Assembly (NCBI GenBank): GCA_963971285.1
Contig: OZ020262.1
Coordinates: 11,166,745 to 11,230,744, forward strand
DNA length: 64,000 bases
Direction: 5' to 3'
DNA from: Astropecten irregularis
Lineage: Eukaryota; Echinodermata; Asteroidea; Paxillosida; Astropectinidae
Position numbers and translations under genes: made by a program
Notes under the pieces: generated by a model
What the model saw: the letters and a program-made list of their open reading frames with translations, nothing else
Databases searched by the model: none
Told to the model about the DNA's origin: nothing
In this document: positions 10,501 to 19,968 of the stretch, piece by piece
Numbering within the stretch: position 1 is the stretch's first letter
Layout: every line of letters starts with the position of its first letter

Positions 10501-12932
10501 TGCCTCCTGGTTTGCTGCATGGAGGGCATCTAATCCTCCTTCCAGTCTTTGGAGAGGTATGTGATCCATTGTCTGCTCCTCTCAACAAGCACATAGTGGG
10601 CTAGGGCTACTGCCCCATTGGTGAAGGCTGGTCAAGCAGTTGCCTCCTGGTTTGCTGCATGGAGGGCATCTAATCCTCCTTCCAGTCTTTGGAGAGGTAT
10701 GTGATCCATTGTCTGCCCCTCTCCACAAGCACATAGTGGGCTAGGGCTACTGCCCCATTGGTGAAGGCTGGTCAAGCAGTTGCCTCCTGGTTTGCTGCAT
10801 GGAGGGCATCTATTCCTCCTGCCAGTCTTTGGAGAGGACAAGCATCTATGATGTGATCCATTGTCTGCACCTCTCAACAAGCACAAGTGGGCTAGGGCTA
10901 CTGCCCCATTTGTGAAGGCTGGCCAAGCAGTTGCCTCCTAGTTTGCTGCATGGAGGGCATCTAATTCTCCTTCCAGTCTTTGGAGAGGGCAGGCATCTAT
11001 GATGTGATCCATTGTCTGCTCCTCTCCACAAGCACATAGTGGGCTAGGGCTACTGCCCCATTGGTGAAGGCTGGTCAAGCAGTTGCCTCCTGGTTTGCTG
11101 CATGGAGGGCATCTATTCCTCCTTCTAGTCTTTGGAGAGGGCAGGCATCTATGATGTGATCCATTGTCTGCTCCTCTCCACAAGCACATAGTGGGCTAGG
11201 GCTACTGCAAATCTTGATTCAATAGATTGGCTGAAAGTGTATCATGATATTTCATGTCTGACAAATTTGGACTACCAGGATCCACGGTATGGCCGTGGGG
11301 GACAACGCCGGATACTTCCACTCTGAGGTGGATAGGATCTTGGACGGCATCGGATGGGGTGACAGACACCCTGGGGTACGGTCTGCTGACCTGTGTGATA
11401 TTCACGATGGTGTGGGTAGGGGCTACTCCCTGTCTACACCTGAGGAACTAGGTAAGGGGAACTACAAGAGAAACCATAAATAACGGATGTATTAAAGTAG
11501 CAGACTTGTGACCAAGTCAAATTTTCTCAAGTCAAGTCAAGTCAAGTCCCAAGTCAAATTTTATCAAGTCAAGTCAAGGTCAAATTTTCTCCAGTCAAGT
11601 CAAGTTGCAAGTCAAATTTTCTCAAGTCATGTCAAGTCACAGTCAAATTTTTCACTAGTCAAGTCAAGTCACAAGTCAAATTTTATCAAGTCAAGTCAAG
11701 TCACAGTCAAATTTTCACTAGTCAAGTCAAGTCACAAGTCAAATTTTATCAAGTCAAGTCTGAAAAGTGTCTGAGCCCTCGTCACAAGATAGGATTTGAC
11801 ATTCCTGTGAAAAAGAAAATAGCTCATCAGATAAGATAAGAGTGCATGGGGAACATTAACCATCAGGTAAAGAGTTTCAAAGAGACGAAAAACAAGTTGT
11901 TGAAAAATCTTTAGATTATGCTAACTTTTTTTTGCTACAGTTCAGTGACATGAAGGGTATATATGTCTCTTGTTGGCTTGTTTGATAGAGTTCATCTTTG
12001 AGGTTGCCGCAACGACAGGCATCATCCTGGACCCAGTTTACACTGGGAAGACGGCGTTTTATCTCGTCAAGCTGATGAAGGAGAAACCGGAGACATTCAA
12101 GGGAAAGAAGGTCCTCTTCATTCATACAGGTACGACCAGAAACAGAATTATAGAATTGTCTTTTAGCCTAAGCTGTAGGTGTCCCACAAATCGCATCATT
12201 TGAATAGCAAAGAAGCTAGCAAACCCAAGTTCCACCAAGATAATATCCGGATGTTCTCAAGAAGGACGCAGGAGTGCAAAGCACCAGCGAGCTGGCTGGC
12301 GAGTATCGAAAACCGGAATGACTGGAAGTGACGATGGAAGGCTTGTCTGAGGACGACCTAGAGAGAGAGATGTATGGCTCTTAGTGGCTCCGAAGAGCTC
12401 CCCCTGGTGCTGACTCTACCTGGACTGAGTGGAAATGCCTCAACAGACTGAGAACTGGAACTGGCCGCTGCAGGGTGTCTATCAAGAAGTGGGGCTTCCA
12501 AGACACTGATGATGTAACCTGTATATGTGGCACTGAGCCACAAACTATGGAGCACCTCTTGAAGCGTCCTCTAATGGAGCATAAATGCAAAGCTGAGGAC
12601 CTTGCAGAGTACAATGATGTTGCTAGGAGCTGTGTCCAGCTTTTGCTGAAACACAACATCTGATGTGTGTGGACACGATAAGAAGTAGTAGTAATCATTA
12701 CTGATACCAATATTTATGATCGTTCAACTACTCAATAACCATTTGCTGATCACTAACAATATTTTTCTTTTGAGTAATTGTTTCATTCCTTGTGTTTGGG
12801 GTGTTTTTTATTATTTTTTTAGGGGGCATCTTTAGCGTGTTTGAGGGTCGTATGGAAGAACTGATGAAGAGGACGGGAGCCGTCGGCAAAGTGGATAGTT
12901 GGCCTAAAGTGGATGAAGTGCCTAAATTGTAG
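7501..12932 (+). CDS. D-cysteine desulfhydrase / ACC deaminase-like PLP enzyme, 9 exons, 375 aa
   Basis: This is a fold-type II PLP enzyme of the ACC deaminase/D-cysteine desulfhydrase family; members eliminate sulfide and ammonia from D-cysteine or open aminocyclopropane-carboxylate. Exons are 7501-7593, 8163-8276, 8585-8743, 9547-9683, 9970-10069, 10161-10261, 11279-11451, 11989-12129 and 12823-12932, all in frame. The PLP lysine is K69 in [16 protein letters not shown], with the intron directly after it. [11 protein letters not shown] follows at 93-103, the phosphate-binding loop [10 protein letters not shown] at 212-221, and the family C-terminal block ILDPVYTGK and FIHTGG. An in-frame TAA just upstream supports the chosen ATG. 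Substrate cannot be told from sequence alone, so D-cysteine is the default guess. No targeting peptide is obvious. Confidence 0.92.
7861..7906 (+). repeat. Hairpin with CTGATGA core, retroelement tail-like
   Basis: GGTCTC pairs with GAGACC, enclosing CTGATGA, a 7-bp stem TGACTAG/CTAGTCA and AAACATT. The same arrangement recurs at 27050-27095 and, on the minus strand, at 26130-26173 and 50032-50072. Such CTGANGA-stem-GAAACG hairpins are familiar from the ends of Penelope-like elements, but no coding part is present. Confidence 0.45.
8377..8498. mobile_element. Short foldback MITE (TGTTTGTTTAA ends)
   Basis: Inverted ends TGTTTGTTTAA and TTAAACAAACA flank a core that also carries GATCCGGATCC and GGATCCGCAGATC. 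It lies in intron 2 of the PLP enzyme gene. Confidence 0.55.
8915..9095. repeat. Interspersed repeat rich in TACCACA / TGTGGTA
   Basis: A copy of the same sequence (CTACCACAC...GACAAGA, CATTACCACAGTCTCCAC, ACCACACTGTGGTGTAT) occurs at 29160-29760, where another element interrupts it. ACCACACTGTGGTGT is a local palindrome. Confidence 0.55.
10319..11208 (-). repeat. Six tandem copies of a non-LTR retrotransposon 3' end
   Basis: Units start near 10341, 10493, 10633, 10773, 10924 and 11076 (period 140-152 bp; two units share a 12-bp deletion). Read on the minus strand each encodes [12 protein letters not shown], then [20 protein letters not shown]. This is the cysteine/histidine motif at the C-terminus of many non-LTR retrotransposon ORF2 proteins. 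The first unit even retains a C-terminus and stop (WLKDYTK then stop). The array lies in intron 6 of the PLP enzyme gene and has no reverse transcriptase. Confidence 0.8.
11513..11765 (+). repeat. AAGTC-based minisatellite
   Basis: Tandem units are built from TCAAGTCAAGTCA and CAAGTCAAATTTT. Higher-order spacing is about 30-50 bp. It is in intron 7 of the PLP enzyme gene. Any apparent reading frame is a by-product of the repeat. Confidence 0.85.
12243..12663 (+). mobile_element. Degenerate non-LTR retrotransposon ORF2 C-terminus
   Basis: The plus strand encodes [22 protein letters not shown], then [14 protein letters not shown] and an [15 protein letters not shown] tail ending at a stop. This matches the C-terminal region of non-LTR ORF2 proteins. 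The expected last cysteine reads as arginine (KRPLM), consistent with decay. It is in intron 8 of the PLP enzyme gene. Confidence 0.65.
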
Positions 12933-13192
12933 AGGACTGATAGAAAGCTGATATGGTGATGGAGAGTGACATGGACTGACGTATTTGTCAACCATCCTTT
13001 AAAAATGTGTCAGATTTTGCAAATTTGACCAATTCTTTTTAGCTCAACCAGAACCTCAAGCTGGATAATGACATCTATACTAATGTGAAATAAGTGACAC
13101 ATATTCTGTTGTCCCTAGAAAACTAGAAATGGAAGTCTAATATTTATACAGCCATAACTGGTTGAAGTGGCTTTACAAGTAACAATTTAAAA

Positions 13193-13316
13193 AAAATGAC
13201 TGGAGCGGGATTCAAACTAGCGACCTCTGAAACACTGTACCGGCGCTCTGGGCCAAATCAGCTGCCCAGCCCTCTGCAGTCAGTTTCCCTTGCGGTTATT
13301 TGATGATTGATTTTTT
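13193..13316 (-). mobile_element. tRNA-derived SINE copy (GACTGGAGCGGGATTC family)
   Basis: The plus strand shows TGACTGGAGCGGGATTCAAA (antisense B box) followed by the antisense tRNA body. A CAGTTTCCCTTGCGGTTATT block, found elsewhere as this family's tail, also follows. Confidence 0.65.
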
Positions 13317-13884
13317 TAATACTGTGTGCATTTGGGTTTGTAGTCTGCAAATTTCATGGTTTGGGTTGCATTTTAAGTTTCCTTTTCAGCATGAACAAAA
13401 TGGTTAGAACTGAAATATAATAACTCTTACAAAGAAAATATAACATATTCATTTATTGACTTTCAATAGTGTGTGTGAAAAATATGGAAGTTTAAGTTGT
13501 CTAGCATTTATATGCATTTTGTCGCCGTCTTTCTTGTCATTTCATTTCAATAGTCAAACTATATTGTACTCAGTTAAATGTATTCAGTATTCAGGAAAAC
13601 CAAGTAAGGTGTGTTTGTGATAAATGACGTCACTGATCATGGTTCGAGGGAGATTCAAACCAGCAACCACTGATTTCAATTGCAGGTGTCTTATCAGTTT
13701 GATGAGTGAATTGGCTCACCTGAAAATATATTTACAATTTAAGGTTACACGACAGCTCAATTTTTGTTTAAATTGCATATTTTCATACGAAAATACATAT
13801 GCCTATATAGACGTTTTTATTTTTTCTCATGCTTATGTTACGAGTTATGTGGTCAGAAAATTTAATTGAAGTTTAAAATGCTTG

Positions 13885-14060
13885 GAATTAGGAGGGCCTG
13901 ACGCGTTTTGATCCTAGCAGGATCTTTATCGAAGATTTTTTTTTATCTTTCAGCTTTCGATAAAGATCCTGCTAGGATCGAAATGCGTCAGGCCCTCCTA
14001 ACTCCAAGCATTTTATAAATTTCATTATTTTGGTTGATGAGCAGTTTGCAGCAGTTTATT
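13885..14060. repeat. Palindrome AGGGCCTGACGCGTTTTGATCC, copy 1
   Basis: The left arm AGGAGGGCCTGACGCG and the GATCCTAGCAGGATCTTTATCGAAG block recur in reverse (CTTTCGATAAAGATCCTGC...GCGTCAGGCCCTCCT) about 50 bp on. A flank GATGAGCAGTTTGCAGCAG is shared with copy 2 at 14455. Confidence 0.7.
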
Positions 14061-14454
14061 ACTTGTATTGAAGTTAAACATGTTTAATTTTTAGATCTTT
14101 GTATTTTTGTTTATGTTAGTAACTATTTTGGGTAGTTTGACATTCGTCTGTATGTATTCCTTGTCACCAATAGGAAATTGAAGATTAGTATCTTTTTATT
14201 GTGGAGTTACAGTACTGTAGTTGAAGAAGCTCGCCAGGGTACTAGTTTTGTAGTTAAGATTTATTTCAAGAGAGATAAAAATACCTACAGACCTCATATG
14301 TATTTGGTCACGTCACTAGAATGGATTATTAACAGTGCGTGACTCAAGATAGGAAACTTCATTTGTAGCTGCCATCTTGAAAGTCTGCCATATGATCTTT
14401 ACTGCTTGGAAAGTGAACACAGAAAAATTGACTAGAGCGGAATTCGAACCAGCG

Positions 14455-14625
14455 AGTTTGGAGGGCCTGACGCGTTTCGATCTTAGCAGGATCTTTATCG
14501 AAGATTTTGATTAAGATCCTTCTAGGATCAAAATGCATCAGGCCCTCCTAACTCCAAGCATTTGATAAATTTCAGATCATGACTTGATGAGCAGTTTGCA
14601 GCAGTTTATTACTTGAATTGGTTAT
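14455..14625. repeat. Palindrome AGGGCCTGACGCGTTTCGATC, copy 2
   Basis: Same unit as 13885-14060 with a shortened centre, followed by the same GATGAGCAGTTTGCAGCAG flank. The two are a local duplication of one foldback plus flank. Confidence 0.7.
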
Positions 14626-15245
14626 CGTTACTGATCGAATTCAAGACCGGCAGAAGTGCACATTGTCTTTTTATCTGTGTAACACAGAACAAAGACATGC
14701 TCTCTAATATTCTTCATATTAATGAGGCCCACACCGGGAAGTTAGTGAGAACAAACAGCATTATAGACTCGAGACACATGATGTACAAAGTGATTATTTT
14801 CAGTATTACTGTATTTACATTCAAGCGTTCGTACGCAATGTCACTTTTACAAAAAAACAAAATTAAACTAAAACTAACACAAAAACACAACCGGTCGGCT
14901 CTACATTAAATTAATTTGTTGTGAAAATAAAACCCCGATAAACCCCTAAAAAACCAAGGAAATTGGATAAAGTCTCAAGTGGTCAGATGTTATGAAAACT
15001 CACTTCAATTTGAATGTTTTTCTTTCTAGCAGACAGACTGTAAAGCTTCGAGTGCAGATAAGAATGAAAAAGTAAGAACCTCAATTCTCAAGAGGTCACG
15101 AAGCTCGTAACTAATCCAGCACGAATGAATGTTAAGCTCAGTAAACACATGTTTACCAGTCAAAGAGTAACAGAATGCATTCTAATTTTGTATTAAACTG
15201 GTACTTGGCAAATTTTTCCTTGGAGTACAAATTTGTGACATGATC

Positions 15246-15645
15246 AAGGGGAATGAGTCACATGTCGTGGAATCCCGAATGGAGATTACGGTTATTTTAG
15301 TGTGAGGGGTGGTTTTTTCAAGTTTTGGGATTACTGAATAATTTGGTTGTTTAAATCCTTATTTATCACATGTGTTAACTTAATTTTACAGAACTCCATC
15401 AAAAGTTGATTAAAAATGTGATTTTCTGAAGCCTTGCATATCTTGGAATCATTAAAAAGCGTTTTTCCCAAAAAATAAACCAAAACTTTAAAGGCGTTTT
15501 TCTCAGAACTGTAGTTTTCGTCGTCATTTGCATAATTTTACGTAACTTCGGAACAAAAAGTCATATCAACATGTGGTTTTCAGTTTATGAAAGCTCTATA
15601 TAAAACTAAAATTTGACTAGGGTCGACATGTGACTCATTCCCCTT
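15246..15645. mobile_element. Foldback MITE, AAGGGGAATGAGTCACATGTCG ends
   Basis: A 22-bp inverted terminal repeat starting AAGGGGAATGAGTCAC appears at 15246 and, exactly inverted, at 15624-15645. The interior is AT-rich and noncoding. Confidence 0.75.
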
Positions 15646-16019
15646 GAAGCAACATTTTTGAAGCAATATTTGTGTTTTCCGTTTGGTAAATACATTCTTG
15701 CTTTATAACAGCTACTTGTTAGGAGCAATATTTTTGGATAAGCAGTTTTGTTTTCTTTCTACGCAGTATTTCCTGCCGTGCAACTTCAAAAAATGACTCC
15801 CTGAGCTGGATTGGAACCCCCGACCATCTTGCACGACATCAAAGCTGTCCCTGATAGCCAAATTGAATAACAGCTTGCCATCTCTGATGTCATGTTGGTT
15901 AAAAACAATCGATGCTTGGTTTTTTCATCAACACTCTTTTAAAAAGCTTCTTCCCAGTCCTTGGAATCCCCTTTCAGATGTTTTTTTTCTTTCTACAGAT
16001 GGCGAATGTAAAGACTGCG

Positions 16020-18952
16020 TCAGTGTATGTATTTGTCCATGAATCTTTTGTGGAATTCGGATCGCAGCGTGTCGTTGATGAAGAGTTTCTCCTTCTTGTC
16101 GTCTTCCCCTCTGGCGCAGTTCTTGAAGACAACGTCATCGTCCCACCTGAAAGTGAACCAAGTGAATGGATTGCTCGTTATAGCTGCTGGAAGTTACATC
16201 GGTATATTAACACCGTTTGGAAATGAAAGGGAGTCTGGATAGTATGTGACAAGGGCGGGCAACAAGTTCCTGGGGGTTGTTTTCACCAAACGCATCGTAG
16301 CTTACTATCAATCGTAGGACATGTGATGCATTGCAGCCCTACATAGGATACGATGGGTTATCCTTCGTAACTCGAATTACGATCGATCGTAGGGCTTCAT
16401 GAAATCGGCCCCTTCATTCTTTGCTGTGTACTGCTGGGCCCAATGCTGGCATTCTTACAGAAAGTATATCTTTCAATACAGACAGGCGAACTGTCTAAGT
16501 AGCCTCCTGTAGAAGTCGGAGGCCACAAACAGGCAACTTCTCTTGGAGAAGGTAGAGCTTGCCTTTGAGAAAGATGATCCTAGCAGGACCAATCGGGGAC
16601 CTTTCTCAAAGCTCGGCTCTGGCTCCGCCTCCATTTCATGGATCCATTTCAAAATTACAGGTATCAAAATAGAGGCTTTTGGCTGCAGTTAGGAAGTAGA
16701 TTCTCGGTTTGAAAATGACAACAGAGCTTCAGCCTATTTGGCAAACCACAACCTATATCTTCAGCGTATGAAAACAGAGACAAAGCCGGAGCCGGAGCCG
16801 AACTTTAAGAAAGGCCCCAAGTCTTCTTTACTCTTAGCTAAGAGCAGCATCTTATCTGTACTATTAAGAGCCAAATGTAAGGTATCATCTGCAATATGGC
16901 TGTGGATTTTAGTTTTCATCCCCTCGACGATACTCAAAGTCACTCACCTCTTGGCGACTTTGAAGTCACTCTTATTGGAGTTGGCCATCAGGGGGTTGCC
17001 ACTGAGAATATTCTCTGTTCTTATCTTCTCCTCCTCGACTTTCTTTTCTTGATCCTGAGAGGATTAAACAAACAAAGATGAGCACAGATCCATCAAATCT
17101 TGTTTTGTGACATATGACAGTGTTTCTGTTTAAGTTGCGGTACTGCTAAGTTTCTAAAAGGGTAACCATCGGTCTATTAGCTCAGAATTTGTCTGAGATT
17201 GTCCTATTTTAATATACTAACTTTCTTGGCCTGTTCCACAGCTCTCTCTTTCTTGATCTTGTTCAGCTCAGCAAGGAGATCGGCTGTGTCATCATCACTG
17301 TCCGAGGAATCACTCTGAAGAAAAAAAAAGACAAGACAGTTCCATTATCAAGACATAATTTATATAATCACAATCTGACAAGCTACTTCAAAATTGCTTA
17401 AATCTGTAAAACTACCAAGCAAGTTTGGTGACTCTTTACCAAAAACGTTGAGTTACTGGCTGAAATTTCATAATTTGATGAACATCACAACTTGGTTACT
17501 GGTAACCAGCAGGGGTTACTTATTTCTGGCTTAATAGCACGATTATTTACAGAGTAATTGTTTTCAGCTCGGCTGGGTCGGACTTACAGCGTCATCATCG
17601 TCATTATCGATGGGATCATCGGCGTCCAAGTTGGCCGCTGGAATCTGCTCGATACGCGGCCTCTTGGCACTACTGCTGCTACCGCTGGTGCTCGACGATT
17701 CTGCAAAGGGCAAAGAAATAATATCTTTACTGACTAATTTCTTGCATCAGAAGAGAAAATTTCCTACAAGGTAATTGAGATTCTAGTTCAGCAATTTTTA
17801 GCTGAATGGCTCAGTGGGTAGAATACTGGAAATGTATTCTGGAGGTTGCAGGTTCGAATCCAACGTCAGACAATTCATCTTTATTCACCTCTGGTGACTT
17901 AAAATGAGTCCTTTCAGTTCCCCTTGTGGTTCGTTCAATAATTGGCTATTTCTTCACAAGTTTTTAAAATCATTGAAAAGTGAACAAAGAAAAATTGACT
18001 GGAGCGGGATTCGAACCGGCGACCTCCCGAACACCGTACAGGCACTCTGCCAATTGAGCTATCCAGCCCTACGTTGGTGGTGAATGACTCAATCCACATA
18101 GGATGGAACTTTGGAGCTTCAAAACACAAAGCGACCCACGTTATTTCAAAATGACCTAAAGTGCTGATCCTGGCAAGATCATCACCAGAGAAAAACCGAA
18201 ACAGAGATATCTAGATAAATCGGATAAGGACATAGTTGGGGCTCTGGCTAGTAGAGACAAATGGCTGGGAGGGGACCGTCACACAGACTCACCCCTGTTA
18301 CCACGGTCTCCTCGCTTATCTCGGGCTGCGGCTCTTTCCCTCTCCTCAAGATCTTTGCGCATGTCACGGCGGCTCACTTCGTCAACGGTGTCCTGTCCGC
18401 TTTGCCTAGAATCAAGAAAGATTAACAGCAAAATGGTATTCATCTCAATCTTAAACTAAAGCAAAATATTGTCAAGGTTCGAATCCTGCTATTATCATTA
18501 TGGATGAAATAAGGTTGGTTTATATTCTATAGGATTAAATGGCATTCCCGGAGATTGGTCCACTCTGGTTTAATAGCTGGTACCCAGACCCAACAGATGA
18601 AGAGTTGTATTGAGGTGAGTTAGTTTACTATAGAAACTGGGTACCAGCTAACCAGAGTGGACTAATCTCCGGATTAATAATTGCTTGTGGTATTAAACTT
18701 CGTTCAGACGGAAACATTCCTCAGGATTATTTGATTTTATGATAAGCTGTCTAATGCTCCCAATTTGAGATGATTTTAAAGTGTTCCATCAGCAGAGGAA
18801 CCTCGTGACCATCCATACCTGTATTTCATCTTGGTGTGGGCCGGCAGATCTCGACTGGAGTACTGCTTGGACATAGCACTCAGGTCACCGCCTTCTCCCT
18901 TCCCGCGACCTCCCCTTGCGGGTTCGAAGGTCGGTCTTGCGGCTGTCGTCAT
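16020..18952 (-). CDS. CWC15: CWC15 spliceosome-associated protein, 6 exons, 228 aa
   Basis: CWC15 is a component of the PRP19/CDC5L-associated spliceosome and acts in pre-mRNA splicing in the nucleus. Exons in transcript order are 18952-18819, 18405-18293, 17700-17588, 17314-17222, 17054-16948 and 16146-16020, all in frame with GT..AG. The N-terminus [20 protein letters not shown] is near-invariant in the family, followed by [18 protein letters not shown]. Residues 90-155 hold [18 protein letters not shown], an acidic run and a helical [12 protein letters not shown] segment. The C-terminus carries [26 protein letters not shown] and [14 protein letters not shown]. Length equals that of vertebrate CWC15 within one or two residues. 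The gene diverges from PCID2. Confidence 0.97.
16274..16412. mobile_element. Foldback MITE, GTTTTCACCAAACGCATCGTAG family
   Basis: The element has TTTCACCAAACGCATCGTAG and ends TTCATGAAATCGGCCCC, with an internal palindrome TACGATCGATCGTA. It matches 23744-23894. It lies in CWC15 intron 5. Confidence 0.6.
16595..16818. mobile_element. Foldback element with GGAGCC hexamer ends
   Basis: Arms GGGACCTTTCTCAAAGCTCGG and (inverted) CCGAACTTTAAGAAAGGCCCC carry short GGCTCC/GGAGCC runs. The interior includes AGAGGCTTTTGGCTGCAG and ACCACAACCTATAT. In CWC15 intron 5. Confidence 0.75.
17800..17880 (+). repeat. tRNA-like SINE head
   Basis: GAATGGCTCAGTGGGTAGAA (A-box-like) and GCAGGTTCGAATCCAACG (B-box-like) are spaced as in a tRNA. 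The acceptor arms do not pair well, and an ATTCATCTTTATTCAC tail follows, so a SINE head is more likely than a tRNA gene. In CWC15 intron 2. Confidence 0.5.
17911..18082 (-). mobile_element. tRNA-derived SINE, nearly complete
   Basis: Read on the minus strand: CCAACGTAGGGCTGGATAGC head, A box, B box GGTTCGAATCCC, then the TTTTTCTTTGTTCACTTTTC block and a CTTGTGG-type tail. In CWC15 intron 2. Confidence 0.75.
18548..18672. mobile_element. Foldback MITE, GGAGATTGGTCCACTCTGG ends
   Basis: The left end CCGGAGATTGGTCCACTCTG and right end CAGAGTGGACTAATCTCCGG are inverted, with inner arms TAGCTGGTACCCAG/CTGGGTACCAGCTA. In CWC15 intron 1; a relative is at 21029-21172. Confidence 0.75.
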
Positions 18953-19968
18953 CTTTGCAGTTTCTCAGAGCCAAACAAGATTTATTGTGGTTTCCTTTTT
19001 TGTCTGTTTACGTGCGTACTGATTTATTTTTTTAGTTCAGTTCTTCCTGCAAGTTGAAGTTCCAGGGATTTTGTCCAGTATTTATTCTCCTCTGTCAGTT
19101 AGATCTCAAATGAGAGGCTGCCAAATAACAAAATTAAAGATACAGTAAGGTTTGTTATCGTAATTTTTGTTGTTGTGCACTCTGGCAGAATTCCACTGAC
19201 GACCATCATTTGTGCACAAATTTGGAGCCAACAGAGGTCATTTTGTGAAAAATGACTGCACTTGGAAGTGTAACATTACAACTTGTACAATATTGTCGAC
19301 AAAAGCAATCTTCCTATAAACGCTATTTTGCCGTACCCATTGCTAATTTGAAGCACTAGAACGTACCTCCGGCAAAATAACCTTTAGAGAAAGAAGGCCG
19401 GCATGGCCAACAAGAAGAATGCATGACGGTGCCGGCAAATTATACACTTCCAGTTCCAGCTTCCTACAAAAAACGTAAAACTCACTTTTCAGATCATATT
19501 CATAACAATAATTTCAATAACTGATTGTGTAGGTTTTTAATTCTATGACTATGGTAAAATGCATACTATTTTGTTATTAATAATAAGTATGGTTCAAATT
19601 ACGAAGCTTCGAAGCTAAATGCATGCATGCTGTAACGTTACAAAAAGGTAAACAGCGCCACCACGCAAGACCAAACAAACAAACAGTGGGTCAGTGTCTG
19701 TCACATAAAATTAAAAATTGACCAGGAAAAACGGCTTTTACAACCTTCTGAAGAAACATTAAGTCCCAACAAATAGTGTATCGTAATCCCTGTAATACGA
19801 TCTACATTAGAACACTGAGGAAGAAACAGTATATTCAGTAATACCTTACGAAATTGAATTAGAATCAGCATCGATCAATGAATACAAATTTTCATCGTGG
19901 ACGTCGCCATCTTCCATTGAGGTCACATGCAAATGAGGTCAAGTTGACATTTGACCTCTGAACTCAAC
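18953..19968. promoter_or_regulatory. Divergent promoter region CWC15 / PCID2
   Basis: 1016 bp separate the opposed start codons. The region holds a dispersed repeat (19305-19453) also found at 35071-35245 near the SPRYD7 start. The 5' UTRs are not delimited by sequence alone and no TATA box is evident. Confidence 0.4.
19305..19453. repeat. Dispersed repeat shared by two gene-start regions
   Basis: It shares GCAATCTTCCT, AACGTACCTCCG, AGAGAAAGAAGGCCGGCATG and GAATGCATGACGGTGCCGG with 35071-35245. Inverted short arms GCCGGCATGGC and GTGCCGGC are present. Confidence 0.7.

Larger units (their letters stand above)
12933..16019. other. Intergenic region between convergent PLP enzyme and CWC15 genes
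   Basis: It is AT-rich. Besides the repeats listed separately (13193, 13885, 14455, 15246), SINE B-box-like fragments occur near 13650, 14440 and 15800. No conserved protein or RNA gene was recognised. Confidence 0.6.

Noticed and set aside
10319..11189. Series of minus-strand small proteins ([12 protein letters not shown])
   Set aside because: They are tandem copies of a retrotransposon C-terminus without a start, reverse transcriptase or promoter; annotated as a repeat.
11508..11774. 88-residue frame of KSSQVKSQ repeats
   Set aside because: Entirely within the AAGTC minisatellite in an intron.
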